A DNA stretch of 64,000 nt, from assembly GCF_001949145.1 (NCBI RefSeq), contig NW_019091362.1, positions 9,307,024 through 9,371,023 on the forward strand, written 5' to 3'. Positions 11,201 through 26,200 of the stretch are shown here, piece by piece (positions within the stretch are counted from its first letter, which is position 1; each line of letters begins with the position of its first letter). The notes under the pieces are model-generated. The model was given only the letters and a program-made list of their open reading frames with translations. It did no database searches and was not told the DNA's origin. This stretch comes from Acanthaster planci. Lineage: Eukaryota; Echinodermata; Asteroidea; Valvatida; Acanthasteridae. The position numbers and the translations under genes were made by a program.

Positions 11201-14200
11201 AAGAATTGATTTCATATGAATGTGTAATATTGCAAGACATTTACCCCCCATCCCCAGTCTTTTGTCCAATCATACTGCCTTATGCTTTTCTACTAAGTAG
11301 AGTAAGCAGGCTTAGTAAAAAATTTTCACCAGCAGTTTGATATGCATTGTGTGACATTTTTATTGGCAACCTGTTTCATCTATTCATGTACAATCTCTGC
11401 TGAGCAAACGGTGGTGTGTAAAAACTGCACTAATTTGGCTATTGTAGAGCTAGTGATTTCTGTATCACAGAAAGTGGACAGACTTTTCTGTCTCGGAAAC
11501 AGAGTCAGTTTGTTGTAGCCAGATGGAAGAAGCAGGCCAACTGTGGACAAAATTGATTAATTCAAGCTCTTGATGGTTTCCTCAAATTTGAAGACAGTAC
11601 CAGTAGCTTCTAATTTGAAAGGTTGTGCCCTGCTTGCCTGTGCTTTACACATGGGTTAAGGGATTCCCTGGATTACAGTGTTCTGTACTCAGGATCGAGA
11701 CCTTCAATGTTAGCTGAACTAGCTGTGTTTGTACCTGTAGCATCAGTGCTTTCCTTTTCCCAAGGAATCTCAATTTGTGCGTCCTTACTCCAAGTTTCAC
11801 TTGTCTGTGGTGGAGTATTACTTTGTAGTACTGCACTGTACATGTACTTCAGGAAGAGGCAAGTTTTTTGAGTCATAGGGCAACTTTTCAAACACCAGCA
11901 TTGTGAGGGTTTACGTACAGAATTTGTGTTCAAGTTCCTCTTTTTGATGTACATGTACGCTGAAATGCTGAATGAGGTAAAATATAATTTTGTTGTTTCA
12001 GTGCAGTAAGGTCGTAACTCTCATTCGCTTTGTACACGAGATACAACCTCGTTGCTCTAACGTGATGATTTGTTGTCCGCTCACCTTTTTTTTTCAATGA
12101 TTGACTTCACAATAAAATGCTTGACAGATTTTACCATATGCATGTATCTTACAGTAAATATACATGGATGTTAGTGGGAAGTAATAAAAGGAATTGCCTG
12201 TACAGCTCTCCCTTTTCATACCCGTCTTCATGTACCTAGCTGTCCGTCGCATCTCTCACCACTTCTAAACTGCAAGTATCCCCATTTGTTGTAGGCAGTA
12301 TAACGACTTGTTATGACTCTGCACTTCTTAATGCGTCACAGCTGACCAGATGTGCATTATGATGTATCAGTGTACGTGTAACCAGGCACCATGATGTACT
12401 GTGCACAGGGCACAGTGCACAATTAGTTGAAGTTCAAACCTCGATGGAATTTTTGCCAGATCTCGTTTACACTTTTAGTGGCATCAGTTTGTTGTACTTT
12501 CTAAATTGAGATCTTGTAGTAACAGGCTGGTATTAAAATTGTACTAACATTTACATTGCAATCAAACCATGGAGTTTGTTACAGTGCTCAGGTATACAGG
12601 AACTTAACAAGCTTGACCATCTACATGTACATAACACTAGAAATCTCCTGTCTGAGGAAAAAGCACTGTTCATGAGTCAGTTTTGTTTCTGGTTTTAATT
12701 CAGCCTGAGTTCCAGATTTCTGTGTGCGTAAAAAACCCTTGCATATGTGAACTAAAACAATAAAAAGTATGATAAATGGTGCTAGCATGGGATTTGTCTT
12801 AACAACTCTCTATGCCACCAACTTGGAAGTAAATAAAATCATTTCATTTCTTTATTGCATGTGCATTCAGCTTGCATCTTCAGTGGAATCCTATCTATCT
12901 CAGTGAAAATAAGAGCAAATGAAAGCCTTCCATACTACTTTCAATTTTAAATGTCACAGAAGGTCAGTGACTCCCTACATACAGTGTACATGTACAGGCA
13001 ATTTGATTTGATTGGTTGGCCATTGCCAGCTGAAATGCTATCTGTACTATTCAGTTAGAAGATGAATTTACGTTGGACAAGCTTCCCAAAGCACTGCCCA
13101 TGCATTGCACTTGGCAGTCTGACTGTCTCCGTTAATGTGATTCCCATCTGTGGGGTGTGGAGATTCCAATCAAAATATCATCTGTGTGGTTTTTCTGCAA
13201 GAGAAGAAAAACAAAAAAAACCCCGCAAAAATTAGAATATTCAAATGTCTTGCAGATGGTTCTCATTGGTTTCATAGTGTAGATTTGATTGCAGCCCCTT
13301 CAGGCTGCAGGACAAGAGTCGGCCAAGTCACCAAGCATGCAAAGAATCTGCATAGCGGGCTCTCTCCATATTTGTCTCTGTTTACTGTGGGTCCCTTTGG
13401 CCTTGTGCACTGCGTGCGTGCAGTAGTGTAGGGCACAGTCAAGTTTGTCTTCCTTGTCTAAATAGTCCGGCCCCAGTCTTTTGGAATATACGGCATTGGT
13501 GTGTTCTTCCTTTCCTGGCATGGAACCATCAAGTTAATTCATTAGCCAGTTCCAGTTCATCAGATGTTTGGTATCATCAATTCCTGGAGAAAGTTGCCCA
13601 TGAAAGTGAAAGTGCCTTGTTAGAATAGAGGCACTTCTCCCTGGGAAGTCAAGTGTGCCTAGGAGAATGATGTTTTAGGAGCTGTTGATCGACGTGTACA
13701 GTTGTACATAGCTTTAACTGTGGACTGTAGGGCTTCGCATACCGGTAGGTGAGTTGACAACTGCATTTGATGGTTGTCTTGCTGTGCTGTTGTGGGTTGG
13801 TAAATTGACTTCTGCGGATCACATTTACTTTAATCTCCTGTATGGTATGTTTCCTCTGTTTGTAACTAGTAAGCTCAAACCGCAAAAGTGAATTATAGTT
13901 TCAACATCAGCATTGTATGAGAACAATCTGGAATCCAACGTGTTACAGAATCTGCATTTTTATTTCAAACACTCTTTGATTCTCTTTCAACCGTAGTTTA
14001 AAAAAATCCGTCATTGTGTGTGTTATGCAGTGGATGTCAGCTGCAAACGAATTAAAGTTTTTGTTGAATATTTTTGCCATGAAATAGAATCAAAAGCTTT
14101 TAGCATTTTGCTTGTTAATTTTGGTTAAATAAACGAATCTTTAGCCCCAACTCGCCAATTTTGCCAAGACCCTTCTGGAATCTCCCATATCTTTCACTGA

Positions 14201-17200
14201 GCAGGAACACCAGTGTCATGTTCTTGGCTCTACTTGTATTAATCCTTCAAAATCTTACAAAATCTGGTTGACTTTAAAGGACTTCGGAAAGTTGAGGGTT
14301 ATCGCTTTCAGAGATAGGTGCGTTGAAATGGAATTTTGTCAGTTCTCTCTGTTTTCCACTGATCCAGAGAATATTTCGCTGTTAATTTCAGTTTAGCTCA
14401 ACTGTAAATGCTGTGTGTTGTTAAATTAATTACGACGGTACATATACACAAATACATAGATGCATATTGTATAGTGTACCATACATGTACATTATCAAAG
14501 GGTGAAATAAAATGTGGAAAAGGTGTTGACACCCTCAGCTTTTTAATTTGCTGTGTGTTAAGGTCACATGGCCTATTCTGTGCAAAGTTCCAATTCTTAT
14601 GGAACTCTTGGTCAACAGTATTATCAGGAAACAAGACAGGTCATTCATTTAGAAAGCACTGCTACTGTAAGTGGTTGGAAAAATGGCAGATATCTAATTG
14701 GCATGCTTTTTCACTCAGTACATCTTGCTTTAAAACGTTGAAAATAATTTTTTCTTCACACATTCAGGAAAAAAAGAGGAAGTATGAGCTTTTGCTCGTG
14801 ATTTTTCGCCATGACTTACCTGCTCTGCAGAGGAAAAATGTTGACAAAATACTTGTAAGTGTGCTTGTTATCTTGACATTGAAGTACTTTATTCATTTCA
14901 GTACTTTCTGTTTTTTTTACTGTATTTTTCAGGTCACAGCAGCATGTAAGCCATCAGTAAATTATGCTCTGGTGAGTACTGTCTTTCCCTTTCACTTGTA
15001 CGGAGTGCGTCTTATTATTGCCTGTCTGCAGATGTAATTGATACTTATTGGAGCAAAGGGCTTGATTTTAAGAGAGAACTTTTAGCTTCTGTGACATGTA
15101 TGCGCTTGAAATCATTAACATAAAATGGCAAGACGCAAAAGATGTATTTTCAAGCTTACCGGTATCTCAAGGGACATACGTTTTGTCAGAGTTCCCCCAG
15201 CATCAGGTTGTGATTTAAGTGCTGTAAGTTCAGTTCCCATGCCAACGCGTTCGTAGCTTAATGCTGGACCATCTCATCTAACACCAACAACATCTTATTT
15301 TTCAAGTTTCTTTTCCAACCTGTTTGAACCCTCCGGTGGGGTAAAACTCACTAGTTTTAATTTGGATTATGTCCCTCATGAATCACACATTGTAACCCAC
15401 ACACAGATGGTAAATGTAAAAAAAACTTTAAAATTATAGAAAGTTTTTCAGAACTTTCAATTTCCAATTCGGTGTTGTGTTGACACATGGCTACACTGAA
15501 GAACTGAACATGGATAACACATCCAGGCAGACAGACAGGCAACCCAACCATCTGTCAGCAAAACAACCCAACCAGCAGACAAATCAATTATAGTTATTTT
15601 TCGTTATCCACGTACATAGCTTTTCTACACGTACTGGTATACTGAGTCCTATAAAGCATGACCTATCTCAGTTCATTTTTTTTCCTGAGCAGTGCAATTA
15701 TTTTGCATTCACTACCGCCCCAAAAAAGTTGTACTGTACTTGTGAGCCTGATAGGCGACAGAAAAATGTGTTTTTAATGTCAAATAAACCTTGCACCGGT
15801 AGAGGTGGCACACAATAACTCTAATAATGTAGCTGTGTACTCATCTTAGACACGAATCTCCTCAGGTCCAGTTGAATTCACTGATTACATGCTCTTTGTG
15901 GATAGCAGTTTGACTGTGGTTGCATTGGGAAATGAATTGTTCATGTGATCAATAAATTTACTTTTGGCAAACAACGTCTAACGTCCTGCTCAATTTCCCA
16001 CATAAATTCAGGCCGAACGTAAAAAGTACATGTACAATATAGCTTTGCCTTGTAACTGTGCCATGTTATCAGAGATATCACAGTGAGCCCCATACCCTGA
16101 GGTAAATTGGATCTGTGCAATTGCCAATCTCTATAGAGTGCTAATGCATGCTTGCCCAATGGGCTACTGGTTAACAAGACCGTTTGACCATGGAGGAAGG
16201 AACAATCCTTGATTTGACCTACTGGTACAATGTGCAACATTATGCATTAGCACCCGTGCACTCATTATGTAGATTACATACACTTTTACATGTACTTTTA
16301 CATTTTGTTTTACATACCTGAAAATTAGCATCAGAAATTCAGACTTTACCTTCATTTCCATTGGTAGAGATGTCAGAGTTACTCATTAGAAAGTAACAAC
16401 TGCCCATGTGCATGTACTATCCCAATTCAGTGGCAGTTCATCCCTCAAGTTGGGCATTGTGTGTCCGCCCCGAGCTTGAATGCACCGTCAATCAGTGAAA
16501 GAAAGACAGGTGGTTACAAGCCGGTTCTTGCACGCGTCCTGCGTGCATGCAACGACCATACATGCTGCAATGAATTAGTTACGCGTACTCAAGATGCTCC
16601 GCGTCAAACAAGCATATATACTTGCACGCCTCATGGCGCGCCTATGCGGTGAGCACCAAAAACACACGCCCTCTATTGTTCCACTCGGAGCGGTTAGGGT
16701 TTACCTGAGGTGTCTGTGGGACTGAAAAATGATACTACGTGTACATGCATTACATGTACATGAACATACATGTACAGTAGTCGGGGTAATTTTTTCTCTC
16801 ATTGTAATTTTCTTCAACAGTGTGCGGAGGACGTTGATAATGTACATTACAAAAGTACAACAGATTACACAAGTACAATGCTGGCCTTCATGTTCTATAA
16901 GAAAAGTACAGGCAAGAGCACTACAAAAGCTGTCCCTGTGCATGACATTTTTATTTCAAAGTTCATCCATTGAGCCTCAGAACAACGTTTTTTCTCTTCA
17001 AACAACAATCAAGACTAGTAAAATTTTCCCTGCACCAAGAGTGTTTATCTGAGCTGTATGTCTCCAAGTAGGCTGTAATAATGTGTCAGCTTGGAAGCTT
17101 AAAGGACTCCATATTGATTTCCCCGAGGATGTGATTTGTATCTGGCCTTACTCTCCCAAAGTCACGGTGCGAAGACTGTCTGGGAGCCAGCCTTGCCACT

Positions 17201-20200
17201 TGTCACTGGCTGCTTTTCTGCAGCCTGTGTCTCCCTTGCATGATGTCTGCTTCACGACCCTGAGCAGTTTGAGGATTTTTAATCGAGAACTTGGGGAGCC
17301 AGGTACATGCCAGCATGGGTCCCAGCTGTCCAGAGGAGCCGAAACCCCTTTCAAAATGAATATGGTGATGTGGAATTAGGCACATGCATGATGCAGGACA
17401 CAGTGCTGTTTGTTAAATATGTACTTGATAATTGTGAAGCTTGCACATGTGTTGAGAGGTGTATATCTACTTCATTAACTAACAGGCTCTCATGCTGTGT
17501 TGGTGCTACATACCTGTATCTTGACTGTGTCTTGATTACAGTAGATCTTTTAGACATCTAGCTACAGATTCAATTTTCCCATTGCTCCATATCCACATCT
17601 CTGAGAAAAAAAAACTTCAGCAAAAATCTTGTAAAGAAGTATTTAAATAAACTTTTTTTTCCATTACCTGAAAACTATAAATAAACCCTCTGCCACACAA
17701 ACTGAACGGGTTGGGTATGGCTGAGCAATGTAACCTCTCAATGTCCTTGTTTGCTAAAGCAGTTAAAAGATTACACTTAGTTATTGTTATATCATTTTTC
17801 ACTTGCTGGCATTTGTCTTGGCTTGGCTTATTTCTACTCATCTCTCAGGTTAAAAAAAGCCATGTCACACATCACAACAGTCCAGAAATGTATTTCAACA
17901 GATGATGTCTTAAAGTACTCTACAGTAATTGTTCATGGAGTGGTGATTCATCTCTCAAGACTTGATCATAACCGATACTAAATCGGATCAGCATACAAAG
18001 GTATTTTGGGAATGACGGATGGCAACATCTGGTCTGTGGAATTTTCAGGGTATTCCTGTATTGCATTACAAGCAGCCTCAAGCAACATACTTTCTTGAGA
18101 CTGTCAAAGTTTACCGGACCATTTTGACAGGCAGAGACCAAAGTTTTTGTAGAGTTTCTAAGTGGCTTTTTCCTCACAATAATACATCAAAGTTTTTTAC
18201 CTTGTAAATTTGTGCTTGCCACATGCATGTTAAGGCTTCAACAGTACAGGAACATACCAGTCCGTATAAGGCTTGTGCTTTGAGTTAACCAAAAGTGCAA
18301 CTGAAACATACCTAAAAATGCGAAAGCATTTGAAACATACTTAACGTGTTGTGCATCTGTGTTCAGTATCTGCTTTATGTGATGAGGGATTGAGGTTGCT
18401 TCATAGGATGAAGATGCGTTGCGTGTTCAGATTCTGCAAGCTGGAGTCGCTTAATGAGTTTACCGTCAAGCAGAGTAAAGTAACAGAAGGCGTTGTATCA
18501 TCTGAATTAGACACTGACGCCAGAGGTACATTATAACCAGATAGTATTGGATGCGCAACAGTGAAACATGTACATGTATTGGGCAAGAGATCAATACACA
18601 CCATCTTATAGACCATGGAGGACATTCATGCCATGATGTGGAATACGTATGGACTGTTTTTGATGCCAGAGGTAAAGTAGGGGGTTCCGTGCCTAGAAAA
18701 AGAGCAAAAAAAAAAATCATTTGTCAAACAAAACAGCAGTTTCTTCCTGAAAGAAAGATGTGCTGTCCAGAACCTCGGTACCTTTTCATCCGGTGCTAAA
18801 TCCTTGCACATTTCTCAGAGTTGTCCACTTTATAGTTAACTACACGTAACTCCCAAAGTCAAAAGTTCATAAACCTTACAGTTGCATTGTACTAGTACAT
18901 GTACATGTATGTGCTACTCTTGATGCTTTGGGGTGTGGTAAAACACTATGTGCGCCTCACTCTTGGATCACATAATTTCACAAACAATCAAGTAAATAGA
19001 CGGGGGACGCATCGTTCCACTCCCGGCCTAATCAAGGGAATGCTCTTGCTCACCCGTGAGGTCATACTCCTGCCATTTGTGCGCTCAGGAGTGCACTTGT
19101 GTTAACCTGAGCAAACCACTCTGATGCAGCCTAACATGTACATGTACATCACTACCATGTACTTTAGTTGTGATTGAGTCACCACTGCTGAGACTGGTAG
19201 CTGACAGTGCAGTAACTTTCTCATCCCAAGTGGTTCCAGATCCTTGATAGGGATGAATAATTGATGCGGTTTGGTTTGGGGTATGACCCCTGTCAACTCA
19301 TCGCCAATGGCTTGTCATCATTTCATGCTCACCAGATATGACTGTCAAAACTACATGTACATTTGGGACATCTTTGGCCCAATCTGGAGGTTTAATAACA
19401 TTATGTGCATGCAGTGTACCCATTCGAGTAAAGAACTTTTCTTCTGTTGTGGAAATCAATGTTGAGACTGTGGGCACATTTCTTAAAGCTTAGTTTCCCA
19501 CAGTGTTAAGTGATAGTGAGATGTTGGATAGTTTCCAACCACTTCAAATGCATGTATTTGTCTGACCCAAGTGTCGGCAGATGGGGGTCAGACAAAATGT
19601 CTTAAAAATCGACAAAGCCTGAGTTCGTGTAACAAAATCCTGAATGGTGTGTTTTCACTCTGGGTTTTTGTATCTATGACATTTCATGGTGTGAATGTGG
19701 TCGTGTGTTTTCATTGTGCAAGTCCATTTTGTGTGACTACTTTTTGGCCTACTTTAGTCCCTGGCCACAGATTTCTTTAAACTTTATGTTCTTGTGGAAA
19801 GAACATACTGAAACTTCAGCAAAGATCACTACAGAGTCAGTGGCTCAAGATTGAGCTGAAAATGACATACCGAGACTTCAGGAAAACCCCCACATTGAAC
19901 TTGGTAACAGTGAATGAGTGGGGTGTTCCTTCTTTTTTTAATCCCTGAATTTTCAACATGTCCCCTTCATCCCCTAGATTATGCTCAAGGTCTTTCAAAC
20001 ACATAACTGGAGCCCAGCAAACCCAGTCTTATTTACGTCATATCTAGGGAATGACAAAAAAAGAAACAACATTTTTCTGTTGGATTTGTGGGGTTTTGGG
20101 CCCAAAATTCGAGCAGGAAAAAATCTTTGGTTTCCACGTAGTTACGAAACCTTAAAAAGATTAAAAAAACAAACCAAAAAAACCCTCAAAAATTGTTCTG

Positions 20201-23200
20201 TTTGATTTACACTTGTGGCTTGTTTGACCCAGAAATGCTAGCAGTAAAACAAACCTGTTTTTTCCATGCAGATGCGAAGCCTTAAAAAGAAAAGAAAAAA
20301 AAACGAAAACCAATCTCCAACAGAAGTTCATCAGCCTTTGGTGTAAGACAATATCTGCACCTGAAACGGGCAAAGTCACAGCAGTCCAAACTTTGGCTGG
20401 CAGCATCCTGCCTAACACTGTCAAAGGCCATCCAATTAGTGTCTGCTTTCATGCGAGTTGGCTTGTGTCTGATTGTTCAAGCCTTCCTGCTGTGTTTTGC
20501 TGGAAAGATGCCAAAAGAGGACTACCCAGTTTTCAGAAATTGTATTTTTGGTTACATGATCCTTTTTCTCAGCTTTAAATAAAAGACACTAATTCCAGGA
20601 AATTCTGCACAAATGTTATCCAGAGTTTCAAATTTTTTTTTCTCACAGAAAATGTAATGTGATCAATCAAAATTCTGTTTAGTTTGCCTGTTGACCCAGG
20701 CCAATTCATTGAATTTCAATTCTTTGAAAGGTATACAGTGTCAATGTCATTTCTATGAAAATCCCAACGGAAGTTGAAACATGAAGAGATTTAATTTTGG
20801 AAATTTAAATCTGAGACTTTTTAAAAGTGTACATTCAACGAAGGACTCATTTTGCTCATCACAAATGATCATGTTGACAACTGTTTCAAGGCATCTCAAA
20901 AACCTGAGAACAGATCTCCATCCAATGTTACATTTATTCATTTAACATGAATTACGCATGAGGCAGACATTTTCTCAATAACAATGCTAACACTGGCAAG
21001 TTGATTGCATAAATGTAACACACTTTAGTAAGAAAAACGCCCTTCCGACTTTGCACTGTCCTGTGGTTCATGTATGTTCTGTTTTGAAATGCACGGGAAC
21101 AACTCAGACCAAACCCATGGGTCAACACATTGGCCATAAATCAGACATTCTGGGGAATACAACAATTTATGACTCCCCACTGGGCCTCAGCAAAAGTCTC
21201 AATAAAAGATTTTTAAGATACATCTGCTTGTTTGTGCACTGGCAGTGATCTCTATGTGCCGTACCTACATGTATGGGTAATCCCTTTTTCAGTGAATGCA
21301 CCAGTACCACAACAAAACTTCAGTGCAAACCCATGTTCCAATCATTCTGAAGTGATAGTGTGTTGGTCCATACTCATTTACTAGATATACACCGGTACAT
21401 GTTTGAATTTCTGACTTTTCTGACTGAAGTCACATTATTTCTCACTTGATGGTGAATATTTTCTCTTGATTGCAGCCCAGCAACGGTGACACCAGACCGC
21501 AACAAACTCAACTGAAATTTGTAAGTTCAGTATTCTTTTATTGTTACAGTTCATGTCGGTTCAAAGACTTTTGTGTGGCCAATAAGACCTATCCATACCT
21601 TAGGCCTATAAATTACAATGTACATGTAAAAACTTCCCCAGTACATGTATCGGTGTGAAACAGCCCGTCAAGATTTGTAGCAAAGTGGAATGCAGGACTT
21701 CCTTATTCAGTGGTTTGTCAAAATATACTTTCTTTTACATTGTTTCCTGTCTGGCTTGAGTTAAAGGCCCTGTACTGCCATTTCTGGCTTCATGCTTCAT
21801 GATTTGTTTCTTGAGAGTGAGGCTGCAGTAAGGACCAGTGTATGTAGCTGTTACACATCTATCCAACCTCTCCTTGAAGTCCAATTTTCAACAAAAATTT
21901 AGGGTGGTTTCTCTTTTTTGTAACTTTCAAGACTCAAAACTATGATGATGATTTTTAAAAGCTTGCTTTAATAGCAATGTTTTCATCTGTTCTCTTGTGT
22001 CATACTTTTATAAGTTGAAGGCAGCATGTGTTTTCATACTATTTTCTATTTAAAAAACATTCTATAAGAGAAAAAAGCATAGGTACAGTTTACTCTACGT
22101 GACAAAAGAGTTACATGTAAAAGAAAAAATAAACAATTTAAAAAAAGAAAGGTGTTTACAAAATTCTTCACAAGTAATCTGGGTTCACAGTCAGTTGAGT
22201 GTTCTACGTGGCATTTCCCAAGATTTTGAAAGTATTTCCCTAAGTAGTCATTTATTTACTCAGAGGAAGAACGATTGGCAACATTAGTTCCTCCTTTGTA
22301 CTGGACATTGATCAACAACTTCCTGAGGCTACCGGTGTATCCATTAATGACGTGTACATACTGTACATTCATGGAGGTTACCGTAGACTGCTTCACTCAA
22401 CAAACATGTTGAGAAATTCCACATTTTTTGTGCATGCCATGGCACCGCACTAAGTAAAGTGAGGGATATACTGCACGCTACGAAGGGCTAGAGAAGTCTA
22501 AACAATGTCCAGTCTGAGTGTAGTTGATTTGACCAATTAAAGCAAAGCTACAGTTCCAAAGCAAAATGCTTCAAAACATCCCTGGGATCCCTCTAATGTT
22601 GATGTCAGTGCTAAGTATACAAATGCTCCAAGAGTTTTAAATTGTTAGCACTGAATTGGCGAAAAGACATTTCTTTTTGAAACCTCAACTTTTTTATTTA
22701 TGGTATGAATTAGCCCCAGTATTAAAACATGGACAGGTATCAATGTAGATGTCCATTGTATGCACTCTGGTATACATGTGCAATGCCAAACTGCATTCAT
22801 ATTAGAGGTGTGCACCGCAGCAATCAAAATGGAACTACTTAACATTTAATACAGGTAGCTGAATCATGGAGGTGAAAACTTGCACCAGACCACTTAAAAC
22901 TTTGTAAGCTAAGCAGTAACTTGGGGGGGGGGATTTGTAAGAACATACACATGGTTGTGTCTATGATGTTGCCCAGCAGTGTACACATGTAGAACCTGTG
23001 TGTTTGATATTGAGGCAGAACTCTTCGTCTGTATGGATAGAGTGATATAGATTTCATATACCATGTGTTGAGAAATATGATTGGGAGGCAAATATCATTA
23101 TTCACCTTGGCATTTCAGTGTTGTCGAAAGATTTTTCCAGATTGCCTTGCACAGATGTTGAATCAGTTGTTGCGATCACGAACAGAACAACTCTGGCGTT

Positions 23201-26200
23201 AATTTGAATATGTATTGAGGAGCGTTTGAGGTTTTGGAACATATGAGTATAATATAACATATGGTGGATGGTGGGTAAGCTCTGTTCATGCTGATTTATG
23301 CAAAATCATTACTCTCATTTCTGTTTATTTTAAACGTATATGATGAGTCGGAAGGATATCACCAACTCTGGGGTTGAAGCACTTTTACAATTTGACAAAT
23401 AATATTTCTTTTTACAAAGAATATCTTATGCAAAATCAAACAGCTGTTCTTAATGTACATGGACTTCTACTGTATATATGCACATGTATCCACTTTTCAT
23501 ATCAATTTTCTTGCGATTTAATTTTTATGATACAGAGCAGCCCACCCTTAGACAGTAATAGGAACAAAATGACGGCTCACGTGCACGCAGAGGTGGCAAA
23601 GCACCCCAGGTAATCAAATGCAAACTTGTGCATGCTGTGATCTTATCCTCCTGGGGACCTGATTCGGGCCAATGAGTGCTTGAGCATCTTCCAGTACAAC
23701 TGTACCGGTATTTTTTTAGATGCCTACAAATTGTGCAATATTTGCTACCCCGATAGATGAGAGCTTGTTACTGGTACGTGTACCTGTGATTGGCTCCCGG
23801 CTAATAAATGCTCAGCATATATGTGCTTATAAAATTTGTTCTCAAGCAAGTCCATGATCCATACCATTGAGTCCCTGCCTGCTTATCCTCGTTTCTCTGA
23901 AGAATTGATCATATTTAATCAAATAATTTTGAACATACCGTGGGTCTGTTCCGTGTTTGTTTGTTTGTTTGAAGCAAACTCATATGCTTCATTCTTTTTC
24001 ACTGTGTAGTGGCGGGGATGCCTATATCAGGTATTCATTTGATCTGGATGTGGATTACATCACAGAAAGGCTGATAGGTAAATATGTATAAGTAGCAGTG
24101 ATGTCCTTCCACGAAAACACTGTGTGCTTACAAAGCTTCAAGCAAGTTTGATGTGAAATGTACCGAGTAATGCGCTACCATTTTCTTTGGAAATGTACAT
24201 TCTTTGCAGGTGCAAAGTTTTTCCCAGAAGCCTATCTCTTCTTTGTTGAGGGGGGTGCGTCTTGTCAAAGAAAATTATCTTGGCATCAGGAGTGGGAATC
24301 TATCTGTCTTTTTGATCTAAAGCAAGTAGGCTCAATGAGGGTGCTTACATGTATTTCCCCCATCAGCTGTGTCTTTTCCAGCGGGTGGATTGGAGGCCCA
24401 GTATCGCAGCAATCTGCGGGATGTAGTGAGAATGCTGAGAAGCAAGCACCAGGACAAATATGTTGTCTTCAACTTGTCCCAGAGACGGCACGACATCAAC
24501 CAACTCAATCCTCAGGTTTGTGAGCCACCTTTTCACCAGGACCATCTCGATGAGTTCATCTGGTCACACTTGCTGAAAGATGTTGGTGAAATGGACTTCC
24601 TTTTGTGCGAGAAAAAGAAACATGCACTTTAGTGATTAATATGATTATTATTAGTAAATCTGAAAACCCAACAGACTCAGTGATGCATCCTTGAATACTC
24701 ACATATCTCTCAACAACTCGCTAGGTTCAGTTTGTCCAGATCTGTAGAATGCCCCCAGAGGTTTTACAGTTGGGTAATCAACTTCATATGTATGCATGTA
24801 CAGGTACATGCAGGTGGACTATGGTTCAACAATGCTGTATCCGTATTTTAGAATTTTAGATGCATGCAAGTCTATGTATAATTTTAATCTGTATGCCTCG
24901 TTTAGCAGTATTGCATGACCATTTTAGTAACTTGTGATTCATTTATCCCAAGGTGTATGATCTTGGCTGGCCGGACCACTTGGCTCCATCACTGGAGAAG
25001 CTTTGTAGCATCTGCAAGCACATTGAGACATGGTTAAAAGCTGACCCTCACAACATAGTAGTACTCCATTGCAAGGTACATGGCATACTTGTATCTTCAC
25101 ACGAATTTGAGCATGATAAAAATGTTTTATTTGTTCAAAAGCCTAAAAAACATTGGAGTGGGTCGAAGATGAGATACATTTCACATTTCTGACACTGTTA
25201 CGATGGAAAATAGTCAAAGATCCAAACAGTTAAAATTTCAGTGGCTTAGCTGTTAGATGTTCAGATTGTTAAAGGTATGTGCAATTTTTGACATAGTACG
25301 GTTTTCCTTTTACTACTATTGGCAGCGCAACAAAATTTGCCTTGGAATACCCTATCAGCCCCTCAACCTTATGAAATGAGGGGTGTTTGGTCTCATGTGG
25401 GCAATCTTCCCAGTACATGTACCTGTACTTTTGATTTGAATGCTACTTTATTTGTTCAACTCAAAACTTGTCAGCTGTCACCTTTTAATCACAAATAACG
25501 GCATTACATAGCACAGGCAGACCCTGACTACAATCAGGTAACCGTGACAATCAATGTGGTCCCTTACAGGGAGGGAGAGGTCCCATTGGAGTGGTGGTGT
25601 TGGCTTACATGAACTACATCAATATCACCTCAAAGTAAGTCTGTGAAAATGTAGTCTTTTATTAATCTGCTTTGCTGTTGTTTACATTACAATAGAAATA
25701 AGGCTGTCTTCATTTTTGCACTAGAAAATTTGGCAAGTTACTTCAATGACTTGCTTGAAAAATGTCACGAAAGTTGAGTGTCACATGTATATTGTGCCAT
25801 GGATGCTGCAATTTTCTTGGCTTTGATTGGTCATTAGGCAGGTTTGTAGAAACGAACATAATATATAAAGAACATGCAAATGCTATCTTACACATCATTT
25901 TTACCCAGGACAGAGCATTTTCACAGCATTGATAATGATTTAATCTTTCAGTGTTCAGTAACAAACTGTTAATGACAAGATGTAACAAAACAATTATTGA
26001 CCATTGCTGTGATGTTTGAGTTGTGTTTTACTCAAAGGTAAATTGCGCCCTGAGCTTCTCCTTGGTGTCCAACTGTCCATGTATCCCTTGGATTTAAAAT
26101 AGCGCCCTGCTGTCAACAATTGTTGACTATATTTCATGAAAAGCCCTGTGCAGTTACATGTAGATGGCATGGGGAATGAAATTGTTCTCTTACCTTCAGT

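Larger units (their letters stand above)
6036..14932 (+). other. Tensin intron, 8.9 kb
   Basis: No exon recognised. Contents are a CTCF-like site (6904-6917), a run of T followed by G at 6736-6750 and again at 9287-9307, the G-rich minisatellite (about 9720-10290), scattered TACATGTA palindromes and otherwise unremarkable AT-rich sequence. Confidence 0.6.

Noticed and set aside
14408-15037. A 209-aa plus-strand open frame
   Set aside because: Composition is not protein-like (Cys/Phe/His-rich); only 14933-14971 within it is supported as a C1-domain exon.
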